Part shown: positions 45,010 to 50,570 of the stretch, one piece after another | How positions within the stretch are numbered: position 1 is the first letter of the stretch | Layout of the letters: each line of letters starts with the position of its first letter | Assembly: GCA_900553295.1 (NCBI GenBank) | Contig: USCR01000002.1 | Coordinates: 1-50,570 of the forward strand | Source of the DNA: an uncultured Eubacteriales bacterium | GTDB taxonomy: Bacteria > Bacillota > Clostridia > Christensenellales > Aristaeellaceae | Direction: 5' to 3' | Length of the DNA stretch: 50,570 bases | The notes under the pieces: model-generated | The model's database searches: none | What the model saw: the letters and a program-made list of their open reading frames with translations, nothing else | What the model was told of the DNA's origin: nothing | Made by a program: the position numbers and the translations under genes

Positions 45010-46077
45010 TCAAATTTTCACAATCCAATGATTTTCATCGGGCAGCTTGCCGTACTGAATCCCCGTGAGGGTATCGTAGAGCTTTTGCGAAACCTGCCCG
45101 ATTTGGCCATCGCCCACGGTGAGCTTTTCACCCTTCCAGCAAAGCTCACCCACGGGGGAAATCACCGCTGCCGTACCTGTGCCAAAGGCCTCGGTGAGTT
45201 TTCCGCTCTTGATATCATCAAAGATGTCCGCAATGGCCAGGCGCTTTTCTTCCACCTCATACCCCAGCTGGCCGGCAAGGGTCAGCACGCTATTGCGGGT
45301 AATGCCCGGCAAAATACTGCCATTGAGCGCCGGCGTGACGATCTTGTTCCCGTAAGCGAACATCATGTTCATGGAGCCTACTTCTTCCACGTATTTCTGC
45401 TCCACACCGTCCAGCCACAGCACCTGGGCATACCCTTTCTGCGCGGCAATCTCCCCTGCCAGGATGCTGGCAGCATAGTTGCCGGCGCACTTGGTAAAGC
45501 CCACGCCGCCGCGCACCGCACGGACGTATTCGTCCTCCACGTAGATGCCCACGGGCTTCAGGCCTTCCGCGTAATAGGCGCCTACCGGCGAAAGGATGAT
45601 ATAGAATAGATACGAATGCGCCGCGTGCACACCCAGCTGCGGGTCCAGAGCAATCATTGTGGGGCGGATATACAGGCTGGTCCCTTCCTGGTGGGGAACC
45701 CATGCGCCATCAATTTCCAGCAGCTTTTTCAGGCCCGCAAAGGCAAGCTCCTCATCCAGCTTAGGCATGCACAGGCGCTCTGCGCTGCGGGTCATGCGCT
45801 TGAAGTTTTCCATGGGGCGGAACAGCTGCAGGCCGCCGTCTGCCCGGCGATAGCACTTGGTGCCCTCAAAAATGGCCTGACCATAATGCAGCACCATAGC
45901 CGCGGGGTCAATGGAAAAATCTCCATACGGCACCACGCGGGGGTTGATCCAGCCCTTGCCCTGTTCGTAATTCATCAGGAACATATGATCGGTAAAGATC
46001 TTACCGAAGCCCAGCTTGCTCTCGTCCTGGGGCTTGGCCTTCAGGTTCTTGGCCAAGGTTACCTGAATATCCTGCAT
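45010..46077 (-). CDS. ilvE: Branched-chain amino acid aminotransferase
   Basis: PLP-dependent class IV enzyme interconverting Leu/Ile/Val with their keto acids (355 aa). Pattern: FGKIFTDHMF, GQAIFEGTKCYRR, SLYIRP, the PLP-lysine region VGFTKCAGNYAAS (Lys) and EVGSMNMMF. Length and motifs place it with type II (eukaryote-like) BCATs common in Clostridia. ATG at 46077 has GGAGG 8 nt upstream and its own promoter. No other ilv/leu gene is nearby and the leader is too short for a T-box. Confidence 0.95.
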   Translation of the reverse strand: MQDIQVTLAKNLKAKPQDESKLGFGKIFTDHMFLMNYEQGKGWINPRVVPYGDFSIDPAAMVLHYGQAIFEGTKCYRRADGGLQLFRPMENFKRMTRSAERLCMPKLDEELAFAGLKKLLEIDGAWVPHQEGTSLYIRPTMIALDPQLGVHAAHSYLFYIILSPVGAYYAEGLKPVGIYVEDEYVRAVRGGVGFTKCAGNYAASILAGEIAAQKGYAQVLWLDGVEQKYVEEVGSMNMMFAYGNKIVTPALNGSILPGITRNSVLTLAGQLGYEVEEKRLAIADIFDDIKSGKLTEAFGTGTAAVISPVGELCWKGEKLTVGDGQIGQVSQKLYDTLTGIQYGKLPDENHWIVKI

Positions 46078-46137
46078 TGTCGATTCCTCCCATGCTTCCA
46101 TTCTGCCGGAATGCGATGTTCTTTTGTGACAGCTACT

Positions 46138-46165
46138 ATTATACCTTCCATCTTTTCCGTGTCAA
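46138..46165 (-). promoter_or_regulatory. ilvE promoter
   Basis: Minus-strand TTGACA (46160-46165), 16-nt spacer, TATAAT (46138-46143), 60 nt before the start codon. Confidence 0.85.
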
Positions 46166-46171
46166 GTGTCG

Positions 46172-46227
46172 AACGCTGCTGAATCCCATGGTATTTCGTG
46201 CTTTTTCTGGTTTTTTGCAGCAGCGTT
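46172..46227. repeat. Inverted repeat upstream of the ilvE promoter
   Basis: AACGCTGCTG (46172-46181) and CAGCAGCGTT (46218-46227) are perfect 10-bp complements, 36 nt apart, immediately upstream of the ilvE -35 box. Apart from this and a weak GC-rich hairpin near 46305-46360, the 46228-46440 stretch holds nothing I recognise. Confidence 0.4.
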
Positions 46228-46448
46228 GCATGCACGCTTGGAGGCGCCTGGCATGCGTCCTGCACGAATGGCCGTATACGGCTCCCCTCAAGAAATCCAT
46301 CCCAATAAAAAAGGCAGGGCCCTAAATAGCAGCCTCCGCCCGGCAGGCAATCCTGCATTCTACAGTATCTTTTTTTCGTACTCTCTACTTATTTAAGACA
46401 TCCAAGCCATAAAAACTGTGAAAATTCTCCTTGTTATTGGAAAATGAA

Positions 46449-46476
46449 TCAAGGCTTTTGCACAAATTAGCCTTGA
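46449..46476. promoter_or_regulatory. Operator-like inverted repeat at the pot-type operon
   Basis: TCAAGGCT (46449-46456) and AGCCTTGA (46469-46476) are perfect 8-bp arms with a 12-nt spacer (contains TTTGCACAAA). The right arm overlaps the -35 box, so a bound dimeric regulator would control the operon. No regulator gene is visible in the window. Confidence 0.6.
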
Positions 46477-46501
46477 CGAAATGCATTTTTTCCCGTATTA
46501 T
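46473..46501 (+). promoter_or_regulatory. Promoter of the Pot-type importer operon
   Basis: TTGACG (46473-46478), 17-nt spacer, TATTAT (46496-46501). Predicted start about 46508, so the leader is only about 57 nt. Confidence 0.82.
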
Positions 46502-46564
46502 ATGGAGCGAAATTCGCGATTCGTGCCGAATTTTGCGGATTTTTTCTCAAAAGACTTCGAGGAA

Positions 46565-47413
46565 ATGGTGGGAAAACTTTTGAAAAGGCGAACAATCGCG
46601 CTTTTGTCTGCTCCCGGTATTGCGTTCATTATCATTTGCTGCACCTATCCCGTGCTTTCCATTATTGCCCAGACCTTCATTGGTACGGAAGGCAATCTAA
46701 CGCTAAGCGGATACTGGGAAATTTTCCAAATGTCTTTTTTCAATAACTCGCTGGCGCGTACCATGAAGCTCTCCCTGATTACAACCTTCGTGTGCGCGGT
46801 GGTGGGCTTGCCGGTATCTTTCTACATTTCCCGCCTTTCTGCCGGCCGCAAAAGCATGGCGATCTCCCTGGCCACCTTTCCCCTGTTAACCTCGGCCATC
46901 GTTCGCTCCATCTGCTGGATTGTCTTGCTGGGGAAAAAGGGAAACTTCAATAACTTATTGGTAGGTCTGGGCATTATTGAAAGGCCCATTACCATGCTCT
47001 ACACCGAATTCTCCATGCTGGTGGGTTACATTCAGCTGTTCATGCCGCTCATGCTGCTCTCCTTGGTGGGTGTGATGGAATCCATTGATGATGAGCTGAT
47101 TCTCGCTTCGCGTACGCTGGGCTGCGGCCCCATCAAGGCCTTTGCCAAGGTGGTGCTGCCCCTGAGTGTTTCCGGACTGATTACCGGCAGCATGCTGGTA
47201 TTCACCGGCACGGTCACGGCCTATGCCACGCCTTCGTTGCTGGGCGGCAGCAAGACGAAGGTGCTTTCTACGCTGCTGTACCAGTACGCCTACAGCATGA
47301 ACGACTGGAACAGCGCGGCCATGGTCGCCTGCGTGATGATCGTAATTACCATCGTGGTCAATGTAGCGCTGACCAACCTGGCAGGCTGCATTAACCGAAA
47401 GGAGCACGTATGA
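46565..47413 (+). CDS. potB: PotB-type ABC permease
   Basis: Membrane permease of a spermidine/putrescine-type importer (282 aa). Six hydrophobic helices, first at about 12-32 (LLSAPGIAFIIICCTYPVL). The EAA loop that contacts the ATPase is IDDELILASRTLGCGPIKAFAKVVLP. ATG at 46565 chosen because it lies downstream of the promoter start; GAGG lies just before it, and GTG at 46568 is an equally plausible start. Overlaps potC by 4 nt. Confidence 0.88.
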   Translation: MVGKLLKRRTIALLSAPGIAFIIICCTYPVLSIIAQTFIGTEGNLTLSGYWEIFQMSFFNNSLARTMKLSLITTFVCAVVGLPVSFYISRLSAGRKSMAISLATFPLLTSAIVRSICWIVLLGKKGNFNNLLVGLGIIERPITMLYTEFSMLVGYIQLFMPLMLLSLVGVMESIDDELILASRTLGCGPIKAFAKVVLPLSVSGLITGSMLVFTGTVTAYATPSLLGGSKTKVLSTLLYQYAYSMNDWNSAAMVACVMIVITIVVNVALTNLAGCINRKEHV

Positions 47414-48192
47414 GAAAGAGCAAGTGTTTGTTGGCACTGACATTGTTCACCTACCTGTTCCTGATTGGTCCCATGGTGGTGATGATTGGCACGGCTTTCA
47501 ACGGAGACAGCGCGCTGTCCTTCCCGCCCAATGGCTTTTCCCTGCAATGGTTTGAAAATGCTTTTACTTCCAAAAGTTTCCTGGATGGTTTCAGAACTTC
47601 CTTTGTGGTGTCCCTGTTTGGTACGCTGCTGGCCATGCTGCTGGGCGTCCCGGCCGCATATGCCATGAACAAGTATAAATTCAAGGGCAAGGCGCTCCTC
47701 AACGGATTTTTCATCTCCCCCACACTGATTCCCGCGGTTGTGCTGGGCTTTTCTCTGCTCAAGTCCTTCGTGCCGAACCTGGGTGGCTCCATCTATGCCG
47801 GTTTGCTGGTAGGTTACACGCTTATTGGGATCCCCTATATCATCCGTGTGACCTCCTCCGCCCTGGCAAACTTTGATTTCTCCATTGAAGAGGCTGCGCG
47901 TTCACTGGGCTGTTCCGCCCCTAAGGCGTTTTTTGCCTCGGTGATCCCCAACATCCGCTCGGGTTTGATGTCAGCCTTTATTCTGGCGTTCATCAATTCC
48001 TTTAACGACGTTTGCATCGGCGTATTTGTTTCCAACCCTGGTACCATGACACTGCCCACCGCCATGATGAGTTATGTGCAGGGGCGGATTGATCCCACCA
48101 TTGCCGCTGCATCGGTCATCCTGATGCTCATGACCATTGCGATTATGGTGCTTGCTGAAAAACTGCTGGGCGTTAAGCTGCAAACGAACTAA
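47410..48192 (+). CDS. potC: PotC-type ABC permease
   Basis: Second permease (260 aa), six helices, with the EAA motif IEEAARSLGCSAPKAFFASVIP. Starts by overlapping the potB stop (ATGA). It forms the transmembrane channel with PotB. Confidence 0.9.
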   Translation: MRKSKCLLALTLFTYLFLIGPMVVMIGTAFNGDSALSFPPNGFSLQWFENAFTSKSFLDGFRTSFVVSLFGTLLAMLLGVPAAYAMNKYKFKGKALLNGFFISPTLIPAVVLGFSLLKSFVPNLGGSIYAGLLVGYTLIGIPYIIRVTSSALANFDFSIEEAARSLGCSAPKAFFASVIPNIRSGLMSAFILAFINSFNDVCIGVFVSNPGTMTLPTAMMSYVQGRIDPTIAAASVILMLMTIAIMVLAEKLLGVKLQTN

Positions 48193-48202
48193 GGAGGTTC
48201 CC

Positions 48203-49234
48203 ATGGCACTGATTGAATTGAAAGACGTCTGCGCCGGTTACGGCAAAAACGTTATCCTGAAGGACTTTTGTATTGACATTGCGGAGGGGAAACTGGTTTC
48301 CCTGCTGGGGCCCAGCGGCTGCGGCAAAACCACCACACTGCGCACCATGGCCGGCTTTATTGATGTTCTCAGCGGCCGCTTCCTGTTCAACGGGCAGGAT
48401 TTCAGCCATGTACCGATTCACAAGCGCGGTTTTGGCTATGTGTTCCAAAGCTACGCACTGTTTCCTCACCTGAATGTGTTTGACAACGTGGCCTTCGGCC
48501 TGCGCCAGCAAAAAGTACCCAAGGCCGAAATTGCCCAGCGCGTCAGCGCCATGCTTGAGCGCGTGAACCTGTCGGGCTATGAAAAGCGTCTGCCTGCGGA
48601 GATGTCCGGCGGCCAGCGGCAGCGGGTTGCCCTGGCACGTTCCCTGGTGCTCAAGCCCAAGCTGCTGCTGCTGGATGAGCCGCTTTCCAACCTGGACGCG
48701 AAGCTCCGTGTGCAAATGCGCGTGGAGATTCGCCGCCTGCAGCAGGAGATGGGCATCACCACCGTCTATGTCACCCACGACCAGGAGGAATGCTTCTCCA
48801 TTTCCGATCAGGTGGCCATTATGAATGGCGGCAAGATTGAGCAGATGGACGTCCCGGAAAACATATACACCCGGCCGGTCAATGAATTTACCGCACGGTT
48901 TGTGGGTTTTGAAAATTTCATTCCCCTTACCCGTCAGGGGGACCACTACGTATCGGCCTCCGGCGCCACCTTCCGTCAGCCCGTGACCCAGGACCGGATG
49001 CAATGCGCCTGCCGGCCGGAGGACATCGTGCTGGAGGGCGCGGATGCCCAGGGCGACTACCGTCTCCCCGGCGAGGTACTGGTTTGCACCTTCCTGGGCA
49101 AGCAGCTGCAGTACCTGGTGAAAACCCAGGAAGGCGAATACCTGGTCAACACGGATGTGACCCAGCGTTTGCACCTGCATGAGCGGGTAACGCTGTTCAT
49201 CTCCCCGGACAAGTCCATTCTGGTATCCGCCTGA
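48203..49234 (+). CDS. potA: PotA-type ABC ATPase
   Basis: ATPase subunit of the importer (343 aa). Walker A GPSGCGKTT, Q-loop region VFQSYALFPHL, signature MSGGQRQRVALAR, Walker B LLLLDEPLSNLD and the H-loop TVYVTHD are complete. The last 110 residues form a TOBE-type regulatory domain (FVGFENFIPL). The ATG at 48203 has AAGGAGG 5 nt upstream; earlier in-frame starts run into potC. Confidence 0.94.
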   Translation: MALIELKDVCAGYGKNVILKDFCIDIAEGKLVSLLGPSGCGKTTTLRTMAGFIDVLSGRFLFNGQDFSHVPIHKRGFGYVFQSYALFPHLNVFDNVAFGLRQQKVPKAEIAQRVSAMLERVNLSGYEKRLPAEMSGGQRQRVALARSLVLKPKLLLLDEPLSNLDAKLRVQMRVEIRRLQQEMGITTVYVTHDQEECFSISDQVAIMNGGKIEQMDVPENIYTRPVNEFTARFVGFENFIPLTRQGDHYVSASGATFRQPVTQDRMQCACRPEDIVLEGADAQGDYRLPGEVLVCTFLGKQLQYLVKTQEGEYLVNTDVTQRLHLHERVTLFISPDKSILVSA

Positions 49235-49294
49235 AGCCGGTGACAGCGCATTTGCGTTGATCATACATCATCAATCTGATAAGGAGAGGATCTT

Positions 49295-50332
49295 ATGAAG
49301 TTCAACAAGATCATTGCTATGCTGGCTGCGCTTGTTATGCTGATGGCCTGCATGCCCGCTGCCATGGCGGAAGATGTCCCCACGTTGGTCATTTCCACCT
49401 GGCCGGCCAACATTGACATCATTACCAAGAATGTCTTTGAGCCCTTTGAGGCGGCCAACAACTGCAAGATCGTTGTGGAAACGGGCAATAACAGTCAGCG
49501 CCTGGCAAAGCTGATGGAAAATCCCGAAGGCTACGATATTGTGTACTTCTCCGATTACTATGTAAAAGAGGCCATTGCCGCCGATCTCTTCCTGCCCATC
49601 GAGGCTGACAAGATCGAAGGTCTGACCGATTTGTATGACTTCTGCCAGGACCCCAACAACGGCTATGGCCCCGGATATACGGTGACCGGCTTTGGTATCC
49701 TGTATGATCCTGCCATGGTGGATGAACCCATTACCAGCTGGAAGCAGCTGTGGGACGAGGGCATTGCCAGCCAGCTGGCCCTGCCGGACATCACCGTTAC
49801 CTCCGGCCCCTACATGATCGAGGTTGCCGGCAAGGTGGCCGGTGTTGATCCCGCTGAAAATGAGGACCCTGCCTTTGAATTGATTGAGCAGCTTGCGGAT
49901 AACGGCGCCACCTTCTATGAGAGCTCCGGCGACCTGGCCAGCAAGTTTGAGCTGGGCGAAGTTTCCGTGGCCGTGTGCCAGGACTTTGACGCCAGCACCA
50001 TTACCTCTGCCGTGGATGGTCTGGAATATGTGATTGTTCCTGAAGAGGGTTCCTATCTGGGCATCAACCAGGTCAACATCACCAAGAGCTGCCAGAATAC
50101 CGACCTGGCCTACAAGTTCATCTCCTGGCTGATCAGCTATGATGTGCAGTATCAGGATGCCATCGATCGCGTGGAAGCCCCCGCGAACATGAAGGTTGAG
50201 CTGACCGAGGAGCAGGCCGCCGGCATGTGCTATGGCGATGCCGTCAGCGTCTCCAGCGCCCCCAACTGGGAACTGTACAGCGAAAAGAATGACGCCTGGA
50301 TCCTGCGCTACAACGAGGAGATCTATCAATAA
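49295..50332 (+). CDS. potD: PotD/PotF-type substrate-binding protein, ligand uncertain
   Basis: 345-residue extracytoplasmic binding protein of the Pot family (SBP_bac). Signal sequence [29 protein letters not shown] could be an atypical lipobox, or cleavage occurs after AMA. The fold blocks [22 protein letters not shown] and [18 protein letters not shown] match the family. By eye, the aromatic and acidic pair that E. coli PotD uses for polyamine (Trp255, Asp257) falls in [13 protein letters not shown], where neither residue is kept. The ligand may therefore not be spermidine or putrescine. AAGGAGAGG precedes the ATG, 60 nt after potA. Confidence 0.85.
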   Translation: MKFNKIIAMLAALVMLMACMPAAMAEDVPTLVISTWPANIDIITKNVFEPFEAANNCKIVVETGNNSQRLAKLMENPEGYDIVYFSDYYVKEAIAADLFLPIEADKIEGLTDLYDFCQDPNNGYGPGYTVTGFGILYDPAMVDEPITSWKQLWDEGIASQLALPDITVTSGPYMIEVAGKVAGVDPAENEDPAFELIEQLADNGATFYESSGDLASKFELGEVSVAVCQDFDASTITSAVDGLEYVIVPEEGSYLGINQVNITKSCQNTDLAYKFISWLISYDVQYQDAIDRVEAPANMKVELTEEQAAGMCYGDAVSVSSAPNWELYSEKNDAWILRYNEEIYQ

Positions 50333-50334
50333 TC

Positions 50335-50570
50335 ATGAGAACACTTTTGCAGAATGCGCACGTATTCAATACCTGGCTGAAAACCTTCCTGCCGGGTTGG
50401 ATACTCATGGAAGACGGCCGGATTCGTTACGCATTTGTCGATGGGCCCTGCCCATTGCCTGCAGATGAGGTGATCGATGCGAAGGGATGCTATTGCATCC
50501 CTTCGTTTATCGATATCCATTTGCATATTGAAAGCTCCATGGTAACCCCTGCCACCTTCTCCCGGGAACT
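50335..50570 (+). CDS. ade: Adenine deaminase, 5' part only
   Basis: The first 78 codons of an amidohydrolase; the rest is outside the window. The metal-binding block [18 protein letters not shown] is diagnostic for adenine deaminase, which converts adenine to hypoxanthine and ammonia (the HxH motif followed by IESSM is typical). The preceding region is the usual composite-domain sheet. It starts 2 nt after the potD stop, with a possible GAGGAG 14 nt upstream, so translation is probably coupled and the importer genes and ade form one operon. Confidence 0.88.
   Translation, partial: MRTLLQNAHVFNTWLKTFLPGWILMEDGRIRYAFVDGPCPLPADEVIDAKGCYCIPSFIDIHLHIESSMVTPATFSRE

Noticed and set aside
46078..46131. 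T-box or amino-acid leader upstream of ilvE
   Set aside because: The leader from the predicted start is only about 55-60 nt, too short, and no T-box sequence is present.
46305..46360. Possible minus-strand terminator or small RNA before CTTTTTT
   Set aside because: The stem GCCGGGC/GCCCTGC has a mismatch and a long loop, and no promoter or gene precedes it on that strand.
1..50570. CRISPR arrays, IS elements, prophage or tRNA genes
   Set aside because: No regular repeat-spacer pattern, transposase or integrase motif, or tRNA cloverleaf was seen on either strand.

Overview
The window looks like chromosome from a moderately high-GC, spore-forming, Gram-positive-type anaerobe of the class Clostridia (Bacillota). 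The evidence is a complete spoIIAA-spoIIAB-sigF sporulation operon, a Bacillota-type rplS...topA-trmFO-hslVU gene order, strong AGGAGG ribosome sites and canonical TTGACA/TATAAT promoters. A more exact placement (for example Christensenellales) would be a guess. There are no tRNA or rRNA genes, no IS element, no CRISPR array and no prophage. Apart from the last gene, cut by the window edge, every gene appears intact.

Region 1 (1-15705, minus strand) is an 11-gene informational block read ylqF-rnhB-yraN-[giant glycosyltransferase]-comM-dprA-topA-trmFO-[secreted hydrolase]-hslV-hslU. Genes are tightly packed, mostly with overlaps or gaps under 60 nt. Two genes are not part of the usual block: a 1389-residue membrane protein joining two GT-C glycosyltransferases, and an exported alpha/beta hydrolase in the place where xerC/codV normally sits.

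Region 2 (15860-19360) holds a small membrane protein coupled to a DUF4230 protein, rplS with its own promoter and terminator, and an OmpR/histidine-kinase two-component pair.

Region 3 (19560-25867, plus) is one operon, marR-ftsH-ABC-ABC, with a consensus promoter, a likely autoregulatory operator, a 16-bp hairpin between ftsH and the exporter pair, and a strong terminator. The two ABC proteins form an asymmetric heterodimeric exporter.

Region 4 (26065-36175, minus) contains the small SRP RNA gene, a PucR/CdaR regulator with a lipoprotein S41 protease, and a five-gene operon: a degenerate GH127-like protein, dusB and three exported proteins of unknown function that look like distant paralogues.

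Region 5 (36350-41546, plus) has a YdcZ-type transporter, the spoIIA operon behind a sigma-H-like promoter, a MATE exporter and a secreted SH3-like protein. Region 6 (41557-46077, minus) has plsC, a Cof-type phosphatase, an RluA pseudouridine synthase, an unknown acidic protein and ilvE.

Region 7 (46449-50570, plus) is a PotBCAD-type ABC importer with an operator-like inverted repeat over its promoter, running directly into the start of an adenine deaminase gene. That linkage, together with apparent loss of two polyamine-contacting residues in the binding protein, suggests a substrate other than spermidine/putrescine.

The best candidates for undescribed biology are the three-paralogue secreted operon, the giant double glycosyltransferase, the MarR-FtsH-exporter operon and the Pot-like/adenine deaminase locus. 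All functions are read from sequence by eye; no database search was run.
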